A stretch of 64,000 bases of DNA from Cyanobacteriota bacterium. Lineage in GTDB: Bacteria > Cyanobacteriota > Cyanobacteriia > CACIAM-69d. The notes beneath the pieces were generated by a model. The model saw nothing but the letters and a program-made list of their open reading frames with translations. It ran no database searches and was not told where the DNA came from. Positions 25,415-33,815 of this stretch are shown in pieces. The translations under genes were made by a program, and so were the position numbers. Within the stretch, counting starts at the first letter, position 1, and the number at the start of each line of letters is the position of its first letter. The stretch is from NCBI GenBank assembly GCA_022402445.1, contig JAKRSF010000006.1, forward strand, positions 460,540 through 524,539, given 5' to 3'.

Positions 25415-25439
25415 ATGCCAGCCGACGAAAGCCCCAAAA

Positions 25440-25484
25440 ATCACAAAACTCCCCCGTCCATTAACCGACCGAAGGAGTTTTTGA
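25440..25484 (-). terminator. Probable Rho-independent terminator behind 6Sa RNA
   Basis: Read on the minus strand, AAAACTCC and GGAGTTTT form an 8-bp stem extended by ATCA/TGAT around a loop with TTCGGTCGG, followed by TTTTT. It begins four bases after the proposed 3' end of the 6Sa RNA. Confidence 0.7.
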
Positions 25485-25487
25485 TTT

Positions 25488-25677
25488 AAGGTCTACCGCG
25501 ATGCCGTCTTGCCTCAGTTTCCGACCTGGATAAACCAGGGGGGAACCATTGCCGCCATTTAAAGTTTCCGGGTGCTAGGCCCGGTCTACTGCCACGGCGG
25601 TGGGGTTGGCTCCCGATTAAGGAAAAACATAGATCGCAAAACAATTGTTGGCAGTCACCAACACCGCAGCGAACCTT
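25488..25677 (-). ncRNA. ssaA: 6Sa RNA
   Basis: A 190-base non-coding segment directly downstream of purK, the position known for the cyanobacterial 6Sa RNA gene in Synechococcus. Its ends pair: AAGGTTCGCTGCGGTGTT at the 5' side and the 3' strand GGCATCGCGGTAGACCTT match in 17 of 18 positions counting G-U pairs, giving the long closing stem of a rod-like 6S RNA. Inside lie further stems such as TTCCGGGTGCTAGGCCCGG. A TATCAT -10 box sits 7 bases before the 5' end, and a terminator follows. 6S RNA mimics an open promoter and binds RNA polymerase. Start and end are by folding, so exact to a few bases only. Confidence 0.82.
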
Positions 25678-25750
25678 GAGAGTCATGATAGCGCAATCGC
25701 TCAGGGCGTCTAGCCCTTGACAGGAACCCTCAGGGGGATGTACTGGCGGT

Positions 25751-26959
25751 TTATTTTTCCGGGGGCGTGCCGTTGGGGTACCAGATCTGTTCGATGCGTC
25801 GGGTGATCGCGAGGAGCTCTGTTGGGTTAGCGGTGGCGGCGGTGACGGTGACGTGGCCCAGTTTGCGGCCGGGGCTGGCGCTGGTTTTGCCGTACCAATA
25901 GATCCGCGCACTGGGGATGGCGTCGAGGATGGCGGCGCGGCGATCGCGGTAATCCCCGACACTGCGCTCGAACCCTAGCAAATTCACCATCACGGCACCG
26001 GCACAGTGCATGGATCCGTCCCCGAGGGGCAGATCCGCCACGGCCCGCAGGTGCTGCTCGAACTGGGAGGTGTGGCAGGCGTCGATGGAAAAGTGGCCGG
26101 AATTGTGGGTGCGCGGCGCGATTTCGTTGACCAGGACGCGATCGCCGTGGGCCAGGAACAGTTCTACGGCAAATAACCCCACCCCGTCGAGCTTTTCCAC
26201 CAGGGTGCGGGCGATGCGATCGGCTTCGGCGGCGGCGGTGGGGGAAATGGGGGCGGGGGCAATGACCCGCGTGCAGACCTGATGATCCTGCTGGGTTTCG
26301 ACGATCGGATAGACCATCACGTCACCGGCGGGCGATCGCGCGGCCAGGGCAGCCAATTCCCGCTCGAAGGGGATGAACGCTTCAATGAGGACGGGCTGGC
26401 GATCGAGCCGTTCCCACACGCGGACCAGGGTGGCGCGATCGGGAATCACAAAGGTGCCCTGGCCGTCGTAGCCGTGGCGGCGGGTTTTGAGGACGATCGG
26501 AAAGGCGATCGCGGAGCCATCTTCCCAGGTGGTGCGGTCCTCGTCCCCGTCGTAGGTCAGGGCGGCGAAGGGGGGAACCGGTAGGCCGATGGTTTGCAGG
26601 AACTGCCGCTGGTGGTATTTGTCGAGGATCGGCGCGATCGCGGCCAGCTTCGGACGGAAATTCACCCCCCGCCGCTCCAGTCGCCCCAGGGCTTCGAGGT
26701 CTACAAATTCATTCTCGAAGGTGATCACCTGACAGGCGGTGGCGAGCCGCTCCGTGGCCACCGGGTCAGCGATGCCCCCGGCCACCCAGCCGTTGGTGCC
26801 CACCCGTGCGACGGCGGGATCGTCCCCGTGGGGGGTTTGCACCCGCAGTTCTAGGCCCAGGTGCGTTGCCGCGTCGGCCATCATCCAAGCCAGTTGGCCG
26901 CCGCCGATGATGCCAATGGGGCTCAGGGGGGAGGGGGTGCGATCGCGGGTGTCGTCCAT
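25751..26959 (-). CDS. purK: N5-carboxyaminoimidazole ribonucleotide synthase
   Basis: 402 residues with the ATP-grasp layout of PurK. Signatures: IGIIGGGQLAWMMADAATHLG, VITFENEFVDLEAL, LDKYHQRQFLQTIGLPVPPFA, FPIVLKTRRHGYDGQGTFV, LFAVELFLAHGDRVLVNEIAPRTHNSGHFSIDAC and QFEQHLRAV. The enzyme makes N5-CAIR from AIR, ATP and bicarbonate in purine synthesis. It begins 42 bases after a lumen pentapeptide gene on the same strand and precedes 6Sa RNA, the arrangement reported for Synechococcus. Confidence 0.97.
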   Translation of the reverse strand: MDDTRDRTPSPLSPIGIIGGGQLAWMMADAATHLGLELRVQTPHGDDPAVARVGTNGWVAGGIADPVATERLATACQVITFENEFVDLEALGRLERRGVNFRPKLAAIAPILDKYHQRQFLQTIGLPVPPFAALTYDGDEDRTTWEDGSAIAFPIVLKTRRHGYDGQGTFVIPDRATLVRVWERLDRQPVLIEAFIPFERELAALAARSPAGDVMVYPIVETQQDHQVCTRVIAPAPISPTAAAEADRIARTLVEKLDGVGLFAVELFLAHGDRVLVNEIAPRTHNSGHFSIDACHTSQFEQHLRAVADLPLGDGSMHCAGAVMVNLLGFERSVGDYRDRRAAILDAIPSARIYWYGKTSASPGRKLGHVTVTAATANPTELLAITRRIEQIWYPNGTPPEK

Positions 26960-27001
26960 AGGTGGGTGCTTAGAAACTGGGGTCTATCAGAATAGCGGAC
27001 C

Positions 27002-27532
27002 CTAGGGACACCCGAGGGAGTCGCGGGTGGCGATGCCGGTGGTGGGGTTGGTGCCGGAGGCGATCGCGCAGAGCTGTTTTTGCTGGTAGCCGTCCAGGAG
27101 CGCCCCATCGAAATCCGCGCCGGTGATCTGCACATCGCGGAATTCGGACCCGAGCAGGAGCGCTTCCGTGAGGACGGTATTCGTAAAATTGGTGCCGATG
27201 AATTTGACGGAATCCATCAGGGCATAGGTCAGGTCTGCGCCGCTGAGGTCCGTTTCCTTGAGCAGGGAGCCGCTAAAGGCCGCCGCCTGGGCCTGGGCAT
27301 CAATAAATTTGGCGTAGCTCAGGTTGGCGTTGGTAAATTCTGCGCCCCGGAGCGTCTGTTTAGAAAAGTCGCGCCGACTCAGTTCCGCATTGCTGTAGGA
27401 CGTGGGCGGTGCATATTCCTTGAGCTGGGCCGCCGCCGGGGCGATCGCCCCACACCACCCCAGGAGCAAGGTCAACAGCGCGATCGCGATCGCCCAGATG
27501 CGGGCCTTAGCGGGGGGCGATACCATAACCAT
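27002..27532 (-). CDS. Thylakoid-lumen-type pentapeptide protein
   Basis: 176 residues from an ATG at 27532 with GGGAGATG upstream. A signal peptide (IWAIAIALLTLLLGWCGAIAPAAAQ) is followed by LKEYAPPTSYSNAELSRRDFSKQTLRGAEFTNANLSYAKF, and 10 or so A(D/N)(L/F) repeats with E/F variants. The C-terminal GTNPTTGIATRDSLGCP is typical of lumenal pentapeptide proteins seen in cyanobacteria and chloroplasts, with two Cys near the end (LCAIAS and GCP). Likely located in the lumen; function unknown. purK follows after 42 bases. Confidence 0.88.
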   Translation of the reverse strand: MVMVSPPAKARIWAIAIALLTLLLGWCGAIAPAAAQLKEYAPPTSYSNAELSRRDFSKQTLRGAEFTNANLSYAKFIDAQAQAAAFSGSLLKETDLSGADLTYALMDSVKFIGTNFTNTVLTEALLLGSEFRDVQITGADFDGALLDGYQQKQLCAIASGTNPTTGIATRDSLGCP

Positions 27533-27700
27533 TTCACATCTCCCTCGGAGGCTTCAAAACCGCGATCGGGGTGTAGAAATCCCCCTTGCAGCATATCGGA
27601 AATTGCGGCAGTCGGTCGGCGGCGGCGATCGCCCCGGGGCCGCTAGGATGGGGCCATCCGTCGGCCTCAAACCCTCGGCATCGAACTCTACCAATTCCCT

Positions 27701-28048
27701 ATGCAAAGCTTTTTTCTGACCTGGCTGATCACCGCGATCGCCCTTGTGATCACTGCAAATGTCGTCACCGGCATCACCCTCCCGACGGGGTTTGTGGCCC
27801 TGGCCCTAGCGGCCCTGGTGGTGGGTTTAGTCAATGCGGTCGTCCGTCCGATCCTGGGCCTGCTGACTCTGCCCCTCAATATCTTGACCCTGGGCCTATT
27901 TAGCTTCGTCCTCAACGCCTTTTGTCTGATGCTGGCGTCCTACTTCGGCCCCGCAGGCTTCGAGGTGGCGGGCTTCATTCCGGCCCTGATCGGCTCCATT
28001 GTCCTGTCGATCGCCACGAGCATCCTGGGCTTTTTCTTTGGCCGCTAA
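27701..28048 (+). CDS. Holin-like/YvlD family membrane protein (PF04020)
   Basis: 115 residues, four hydrophobic segments in a compact protein. The order FFLTWLITAIALVITANVV, then GFVALALAALVVGLVNAVVRPILGLLTLPLNILTLG and FFFGR at the end fits the phage_holin_4_2/YvlD superfamily, which despite the name are ordinary bacterial membrane proteins. The NAVVRPILG-LTLPLNILTLGL block is conserved. Convergent with SelO, 27 bases between the stops. Confidence 0.88.
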   Translation: MQSFFLTWLITAIALVITANVVTGITLPTGFVALALAALVVGLVNAVVRPILGLLTLPLNILTLGLFSFVLNAFCLMLASYFGPAGFEVAGFIPALIGSIVLSIATSILGFFFGR

Positions 28049-28075
28049 CGGCAAACTAGCCAGCCGATCAAACCC

Positions 28076-29587
28076 CTATTCCCAAATGCGGGCCACCAAC
28101 TCCTGGAACGGCCCCCAATCATCCCGCTGGTCGATCGCCTCCCACACCGCCTCGATCTGGGGCCGCACCAACGAAACGAGTGAGTTGCGATCGCGCAGCC
28201 GCACCGCCACCCCCTGCACCTCCTCGGTTGAAAGATCCTGCAACCGTCGGTGGTACGCCTCGCACCAGCGGCCCCACCATTCCATCGCCTCCGCGTCGGG
28301 CAGCGTTTCCATCAACCCTGACCAGAACGGCCTCTCCGCCGCGATCGCCCCCACATCCCCCCGCCAAGCGGGCGAAAACCCAGACCGCAGCGCCGCAAAA
28401 AACTCCCCGTAGTGTACCTGGGAAAGCGCCAAAAACTGCACCGTCGCCTCCACCAGATCATCGTCCAGGTGTTCACCCTCTGGACTGTTGTCATCACAGG
28501 GCGGCAGACCCAAGCGCTCCACCATGCAACGACGGTAGGCCCGGTGGTACGCCTCCTCAAACCCCGCCAGCCCCGTCTCCAGCGCCGCGCGATCGATCAC
28601 CATCCCCAACGGCCGCTGCAACAGTTCCAAATTCAGATGGCAAATCCCCGGCTGATTGCCATAGGCATAGCGCCCGTAATAGTCAAAATAGGCCGCCGTA
28701 AAACGCAAATCATAGGTCGGGATAAACCCGTAGGGGCCGTAGTCAAAACTCTCCCCCGTCACCAACATATTGTCCGTATTCAAAACCGCATGGCAAAAGC
28801 CCGCCGCCATCCACTGGGCACACAGCCGCGCCACCCGCTCCACCAATTCCCCATAGAACCGGCCATAGCACTCCTGCACCGCCACGGCCTCCGGCGCTTC
28901 GTCCGCTAGCCCCGTCGCGGGCAGCAGATGGGGGTAATACACCTCAATGACGTGGTTCAGTAGCGCCTGCACGCGATCGCGGCGACCCTCATGGTGGTGG
29001 CGTTCAAAGGTACCAAAGCGCACATGGCTCTGGCCCATCCGCACCATCACGGACGATCGCGTCGGCGACGGCTCATCCCCGCGCCAGAGCTTCTCCCCCG
29101 TTTCCACCAAACTCAAACAGCGGGAGGTCGTCACCCCCAACCGCCCCAACAGCTCCGACGCCAGCACCTCCCGCACGCCCCCCTTCAACGTCAGGCGGCC
29201 ATCCCCCCCGCGCGAATAGGGCGTCGTGCCCGATCCCTTCGTGCCCAAGTCCCACAGGACCCCATCGACCCCGCGCACCTGCCCATACAAAAAACCCCGG
29301 CCATCCCCCAGTCGGGGGTTATATTCCCCAAACTGATAGCCGTGGTAGCGCATGGCCAATAGGGGTTCGCGCCCTTCAAAGCGCCCAAACGCCCTCACAA
29401 AATCCTCATCCGCGATCGCCGCCCCCTCTAAACCCAACCGGGGTAACAGACGATCATTGCGAAACCTTAATATTTGTTGCGGAAACTCTGCCGCCGTCAC
29501 CACGTCAAAAAAGCCATCCCCCAGTCCCTGGAACGCCAGTTCGTAGTCAAGACCCAAGAAAGGATTGCCGCGAACCATGGCGTCCAT
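28076..29587 (-). CDS. selO: Protein adenylyltransferase SelO (YdiU)
   Basis: 503 residues. SelO pseudokinases transfer AMP from ATP to Ser/Thr/Tyr residues of target proteins, using ATP in a flipped orientation. Visible parts: [15 protein letters not shown] (glycine-rich), [39 protein letters not shown]-like catalytic region [22 protein letters not shown] and the metal motif [12 protein letters not shown]. These match the YdiU/UPF0061 family. No Sec/Cys motif occurs at the C-terminus. ATGs at residues 1 and 4 are both possible. It follows the Rrf2 gene on the same strand after a 375-base gap. Confidence 0.93.
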   Translation of the reverse strand: MDAMVRGNPFLGLDYELAFQGLGDGFFDVVTAAEFPQQILRFRNDRLLPRLGLEGAAIADEDFVRAFGRFEGREPLLAMRYHGYQFGEYNPRLGDGRGFLYGQVRGVDGVLWDLGTKGSGTTPYSRGGDGRLTLKGGVREVLASELLGRLGVTTSRCLSLVETGEKLWRGDEPSPTRSSVMVRMGQSHVRFGTFERHHHEGRRDRVQALLNHVIEVYYPHLLPATGLADEAPEAVAVQECYGRFYGELVERVARLCAQWMAAGFCHAVLNTDNMLVTGESFDYGPYGFIPTYDLRFTAAYFDYYGRYAYGNQPGICHLNLELLQRPLGMVIDRAALETGLAGFEEAYHRAYRRCMVERLGLPPCDDNSPEGEHLDDDLVEATVQFLALSQVHYGEFFAALRSGFSPAWRGDVGAIAAERPFWSGLMETLPDAEAMEWWGRWCEAYHRRLQDLSTEEVQGVAVRLRDRNSLVSLVRPQIEAVWEAIDQRDDWGPFQELVARIWE

Positions 29588-29717
29588 AGGATTCAGGAGG
29601 AAAACAACAGCTCGTGTGACCTTACCCCGCAGTGGAACCCCAGTCCAGCCCCCGCGCTGCCCCGCCCCCTATTGCTGGCAGCATACGGGTGTCGGCCTGG
29701 GGAACCTTGCGAGATAA

Positions 29718-29747
29718 ACAACACAAGTGTTTCTAAACTAAAACACA
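29718..29747. promoter_or_regulatory. ACAC/GTGT repeats in the selO upstream region
   Basis: The 375-base gap 29588-29962 lies downstream of the Rrf2 gene and upstream of selO. AACACAAGTGTTT at 29719-29731 contains ACAC-AA-GTGT, and AAACACA repeats at 29740-29746, so three half sites are arranged as in an operator. T-rich tracts lie at 29782-29802. No gene is seen in the gap. Confidence 0.3.
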
Positions 29748-29962
29748 TCCCCTGGGGTTCTGACTAGGGGGGTGGTGAAGTTTTTTTGCTTTTTTTTGCG
29801 TTTTCGCGGGGGTCGATTGGGCCGTATTGCCCTCTAGGCAAGGATTTGGGTCGTTTTTTCGCAAGGGAGCGATCGCCCCGTCGGCCTCGGGTGCGTCGGG
29901 GGGTGGCCGGTGGGGGAAAGGGCGAAGGTGCGGGGAAAGGGGAAATTCGTAGGGGATGAACG

Positions 29963-30406
29963 CTAGATGGTGAAATTGGAATCTTGCCCCCGGGCCGCCT
30001 GCCAACTGCGGGCGTCGAAGTAGAGATCCTCCAGGGCGATTTCATCTAGGGCGCTTTGGAGCTTGGCCGACAGCCGCCGCCAGAGGGAAAAGGCCACCCA
30101 ATCTTCCGGACAGTCCGCATTGGGGGTTTGGCGGGGCAGCGGCGGGATTGATTCCCCCAAGGCCCGCAGAATTTGGCCGAGGGAGATGGTCCGGGGCGAT
30201 CGCGCGAGCCAGTAGCCCCCCTGGATGCCCCGCCGCGATCGCACCAGATCCGCCCGCCGCAGTTGAATCAAAAGCTTTTCGAGATAGGGGGCCGGAATAT
30301 TCTGGCGCTGGGAAATGCTCTGGACCGAGGCGGCGACCCCAGGGGGCTGGCAGCAGAGATCGAGCATGGCCTTGACCCCATAGTGACCGCGAGTTGTCAG
30401 CTTCAT
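29963..30406 (-). CDS. Rrf2 family transcriptional regulator
   Basis: 147 residues. The N-terminal winged helix MKLTTRGHYGVKAMLDL, ISQRQNIPAPYLEKLLIQLRRADLVRSRRGIQGGYWLA is the textbook Rrf2 signature. The usual three-Cys iron-sulfur cluster of IscR-type members is not clear: only CC near residue 18 and one Cys at about 100 are visible. It could therefore be a cluster-less Rrf2 repressor. Divergent from the cyAbrB gene by 462 bases. Confidence 0.92.
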   Translation of the reverse strand: MKLTTRGHYGVKAMLDLCCQPPGVAASVQSISQRQNIPAPYLEKLLIQLRRADLVRSRRGIQGGYWLARSPRTISLGQILRALGESIPPLPRQTPNADCPEDWVAFSLWRRLSAKLQSALDEIALEDLYFDARSWQAARGQDSNFTI

Positions 30407-30868
30407 AGGCCCCCATCAAGGACACTTAGCAACGGCGAATTGGCGGCGCGATCGCGAGTGGAAATGGCCTAGATTGCTAACAGCCGGATCCGCGATCGCC
30501 AGCCTCGGGGGAAGCGCCCCGCCGGGGTGATTGTAACTATCGGGAACGATCAGGTTGCCTATTTTGTGGAATTCCCTTAAAAAGACCCCATGAATCAGCG
30601 GATTGTTGTGTAATATTATTGGGCTTAGTGCTAGCATGAATCAAATAGTTTTTGAAGCATGTTGGCATAAAACTAAGGGCCGCGAGCGTTGGTGGATGGT
30701 TTCCCCACCGGGTTTGATGGGTCTGCCCTCGGGACATCCATCGCCAAAACCCATCAGGAATGATCAACCCAGGGTGCTGTTGCCCTAGGGGAAGTCTGGT
30801 GTTGATTAACGTTGCCAACCTCCGCCTGAAACCCCCATTGCACCGTCATTGAGAGAATTCAGCAATCC
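30407..30868. promoter_or_regulatory. Long divergent promoter region between Rrf2 and cyAbrB genes
   Basis: 462 bases with no supported gene. An AT-rich island at about 30560-30680 (TTGTTGTGTAATATTATTGGG) stands out from the GC-rich surroundings and likely holds the cyAbrB promoter, leaving a long leader. A short frame (about 50 codons from 30636) has no recognisable similarity. Confidence 0.4.
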
Positions 30869-31264
30869 ATGAGCAAGCGCAAGAAAAGCGAAGGTAAGCC
30901 CCTGGCAGGTCAGGAACTCCTTGATCGGGTAAAGGAGCTAGAGTCCCTGTCCAAGGAAGAGAAGGCACGGGCTTGTGGCTATTACACCGTGACGAAGGAT
31001 GGTGTCGAGCGGGTGAACATGATGAAGTTCTACAATGCGCTCTTTGAGGCGGAGGGCATTGAGTTGGATAATTCCCAGAAGCCCGGTGGGCGCGGGGGGC
31101 GCAGCGCGAGCTATCGGATCAGTGTGCAGTCGAATGGCAATTTGCTGATCGGTTCGGCCTATACGAAGCAGATGGATCTGGCACCGGGGGATGAGTTTGA
31201 AATTACCCTCGGACGCAAGCACATTAAGCTGACGCAGATGGAAAAGAACGGGGCTAAAAAGTAG
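30869..31264 (+). CDS. Cyanobacterial AbrB-like regulator (cyAbrB)
   Basis: 131 residues. The N-terminal part has LLDRVKELESLSKEEKARACGYYTVTKDGVERVNMMKFYNAL, characteristic of cyAbrB proteins, and the C-terminal AbrB-type swapped-hairpin segment reads SYRISVQSNGNLLIGSAYTKQMDLAPGDEFEITLGRKHIKL. These are abundant cyanobacterial regulators of carbon and nitrogen metabolism; unlike other AbrB proteins their AbrB domain is C-terminal. I cannot decide between cyAbrB1 and cyAbrB2 from sequence alone. The gene has a long AT-rich upstream region. Confidence 0.92.
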   Translation: MSKRKKSEGKPLAGQELLDRVKELESLSKEEKARACGYYTVTKDGVERVNMMKFYNALFEAEGIELDNSQKPGGRGGRSASYRISVQSNGNLLIGSAYTKQMDLAPGDEFEITLGRKHIKLTQMEKNGAKK

Positions 31265-31305
31265 GGCCGCTGCTGGTGTGATTCTTCGGTGCGATCGCGG
31301 TGGGC

Positions 31306-32478
31306 CTATTCCGGGCGATCGCGCCAGTCTTGCCAGCACCATTGAATGAATTTTAGGTACCGCTGGGCGAAGGCTTCGGGGGAAAACTGGAGGGCGTGCT
31401 GGCGAATTTGCTCGGCCTCGAAGCGATCGGCGAGGGCTTCAAAGGTTTCGACGGCGGCCATGAGGGCTTCGACGCTTTGTTCGCCATAGAGAATTCCGGT
31501 GCCGCGATCGCGATCGCGCCGCAGATCAATCACCGTTTCGCTGGTGCCGCCGCGATCGAGGGCAATGACGGGCGTCCCGCAGGCTTGGGCCTCGACGGGG
31601 GCAATGCCAAAATCCTCGTGGGCCGCATAAACAAAGGCTTTGGCGTGGGCTAGGTAATCATTGACCACTTCATCGGGCTGTTCCCCCAAAAGCTGCACAT
31701 GGGGGGCGGCCCGTTTGCGCAGGGCTTCGAGGGCCTTGCCGCCGCCGATGACCACCAGGGGTTTGCCGAGGCGGTTGAAGGCGTCCACCATCAGGTGTAC
31801 CTGTTTGTAGCCCACCAGGCGGGTGACGGTGACGTAATAGTCCCGCTTGTCCGGCTGTAGCGAGAACCGATGGACATTGACGGGGGGATAGATCACCTCG
31901 GCGCGGCGGCGGTAACAGCGCCAAATGCGGCGGGCGGTGGTGCGGGAGTTGGCGATGAAATAGTCCACCCGGTTGGCGCTCAGCACATCCCACTGGCGCA
32001 GGCGATGGAGGAGATAGCGGGTAAAAATTCCCGGCAGGCCCCGACCGGCGCGGCTGGTGGCGAGGTATTGGTGGGTGAGATCCCAGGCGTAGCGCATGGG
32101 GGCATGGCAGTAGCAGATGTGCAGTTGGTCGGCGCGGGTGAGGATGCCTTTGGCGACGGCGTGGGAGGAGGATAGGAGAATGTCGTAGGCCCGCAGGTCG
32201 AGCTGTTCGATCGCGATTGGCAACAGGGGCAGGTATTTTTGGACGCCGGAGCGGGCGAAGGGCAGGTGCTGTAGGAAGGTGGTGCCGATCGCGCGGCCGT
32301 GGAGATAGCTCTTGGGGTTGGTGGACTCGAAGTCAATGAGGGCGAACAGGTCCGCTTCGAGGTGCTGCAAAATTTCCTGCACGACGAGCTCTGAGCCGCC
32401 GGTGGCCTGGGGGGTGAGCCATTCGTGGATGAGGGCGTAGCGGAGGGGGGCGGACACGGCGCTGCTGAAAAGGGGCAA
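31306..32478 (-). CDS. Glycosyltransferase family 4
   Basis: 390 residues with a GT-B fold. The N-terminal half has EWLTPQATGGSELVVQEIL and the CYCHAPMRYAWDL loop; the C-terminal half has YYVTVTRLVGYKQVHLMVDAFNRLGKPLVVIGGG, and the nucleotide-binding EDFGIAPVEAQACGTPVIALDRGGTSETV segment of family 4 retaining enzymes. Acceptor not determined. Divergent from the SDR epimerase gene. Confidence 0.93.
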   Translation of the reverse strand: MPLFSSAVSAPLRYALIHEWLTPQATGGSELVVQEILQHLEADLFALIDFESTNPKSYLHGRAIGTTFLQHLPFARSGVQKYLPLLPIAIEQLDLRAYDILLSSSHAVAKGILTRADQLHICYCHAPMRYAWDLTHQYLATSRAGRGLPGIFTRYLLHRLRQWDVLSANRVDYFIANSRTTARRIWRCYRRRAEVIYPPVNVHRFSLQPDKRDYYVTVTRLVGYKQVHLMVDAFNRLGKPLVVIGGGKALEALRKRAAPHVQLLGEQPDEVVNDYLAHAKAFVYAAHEDFGIAPVEAQACGTPVIALDRGGTSETVIDLRRDRDRGTGILYGEQSVEALMAAVETFEALADRFEAEQIRQHALQFSPEAFAQRYLKFIQWCWQDWRDRPE

Positions 32479-32663
32479 GTCGGATAATACGATCCCACGG
32501 GGCGCAATCCTATGGGGCGGTGTGGATCGGTGGATTAGTGGATCGGTGAATGGAAATGGGCGAACGGCGGGCGGGCGGTGCGAACTGCTGCCAAAATGGA
32601 GGTCGGTCTTTTGCCCAAAGGGGTGGTGGCGCGGTGGTGGATGGGGCGGCGGTGGAGCGGGCG

Positions 32664-33815
32664 ATGGGTTCGGTGGAGCGCGGGGAGGATGGGGCGCTGT
32701 CGATCCTGCTGCTGGGGGGGACGGGCTTCCTGGGGGGGGCGATCGCGGGGGCGCTGCACCGTCGGGGCCATCGGTTGACGTTGTTTGATCGCGGGGGGCG
32801 ATCGCTTCCGGTTGGTTTAGACGTTGATCTAGAAAATCATGCCCAGATCGAGCGGATCCGGGGCGATCGCGGCGGGGATTTAGCGGCGCTGGCGACGGGG
32901 CGCTGGGATGTGGCGATTGATCTGTGTGGCTTGCAGCCGGACCACCTGCGGCGGACGGTGGCGGTGTTGGGCGATCGCGTGGATCGGTATGTCTACATTT
33001 CCAGTATCGCCGCCTACGAGAATCTCAATGTGCCGGGGATTACGGAGAGCGATACGTTGCGATCGCTGCCCGAAGATAGTTTTTCTGACCTGGCTGCGGT
33101 GGCGGATGGGGGATTGTTTGGGGCGCTCAAGGCGGAGGCGGAGCGGATTTTGGCGGCGGCCTGGGGCGATCGCCTGCTGATTGTGCGGCCTAGTTTGTTG
33201 ATTGGCCCTGGTGATCCGAGCGATCGCTTCAGCTACTGGGTGCGGCGGCTGGCGGCGGGGGGCGATGTGGTGGCTCCGGCTCCGCCCTTTCAGCCGGTGC
33301 AGTTTATGGATGTGCGGGATTTGGCGATCTGGATTGCCGACGCGATCGCCCAGGGCCGCAGCGGGGAATTCAATGCCGCCTGCCCGGAGCGCCAGTGGAC
33401 CCTAGGGTCAGTCCTTGCCACCATCCAAGAAGTGTGCGGCAGCGCCGTTCAGCTCCATTGGCTCGCCGAAGAATTTTTGCTAGAAGCGAAGGTGGAGCCC
33501 TGGATTGAACTGCCCCTGTGGCTGCCCGCGCGCGATCACCTGCGGGGGTTTGCGCGGATGGACTGCCGCAAAATCGAACGGGCGGGCTTGATTTGCCGTC
33601 CCCTGGCCCAGACCGTCGCCGATCTGCTGGCCTGGGATGAACAATTTGGCGCGCCGGATCGTCACCGGGCTGGGCTCCCGCGCGATCGCGAAGCGGCCCT
33701 GCTGGCCCAGTGGCGGCGGGACTGGCTCCCCCATCATCCCTCCCCTGATCCGGCCCTAGAGCCCCCCCAATCCACCCATTCCCCCGCATTGGAAGCATTT
33801 GATGTTGCCCTCTAA
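32664..33815 (+). CDS. NAD-dependent epimerase/dehydratase (extended SDR, atypical)
   Basis: 383 residues from ATG 32664, behind GGTGGAG at a good distance; the frame extends farther upstream but that part is low-complexity and unconvincing. The Rossmann motif LLGGTGFLGGAIAGALHRRG is intact, and DVAIDLCGLQPDHLRRTV, YVYISSIAAYENL and RPSLLIGPGDPSDRFSYW follow. The usual YxxxK tyrosine region reads as a variant (YISSIAAYENL) and a clear catalytic Lys is less obvious, so catalysis could differ. Such atypical SDRs occur in cyanobacterial sugar or carotenoid metabolism. Overlaps the following hydrolase start by 14 bases. Confidence 0.82.
   Translation: MGSVERGEDGALSILLLGGTGFLGGAIAGALHRRGHRLTLFDRGGRSLPVGLDVDLENHAQIERIRGDRGGDLAALATGRWDVAIDLCGLQPDHLRRTVAVLGDRVDRYVYISSIAAYENLNVPGITESDTLRSLPEDSFSDLAAVADGGLFGALKAEAERILAAAWGDRLLIVRPSLLIGPGDPSDRFSYWVRRLAAGGDVVAPAPPFQPVQFMDVRDLAIWIADAIAQGRSGEFNAACPERQWTLGSVLATIQEVCGSAVQLHWLAEEFLLEAKVEPWIELPLWLPARDHLRGFARMDCRKIERAGLICRPLAQTVADLLAWDEQFGAPDRHRAGLPRDREAALLAQWRRDWLPHHPSPDPALEPPQSTHSPALEAFDVAL

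Noticed and set aside
25486-25962. Frame crossing the 6Sa RNA gene and the end of purK
   Set aside because: It overlaps the structured RNA and the end of purK in another frame and has no protein signature.
30636-30788. Small frame of about 50 codons before cyAbrB
   Set aside because: No ribosome site, no recognised motif, and biased composition changes halfway through.
32550-32663. Upstream extension of the SDR epimerase
   Set aside because: The extra residues are low-complexity and lie before the good ribosome site GGTGGAG used by the ATG at 32664.
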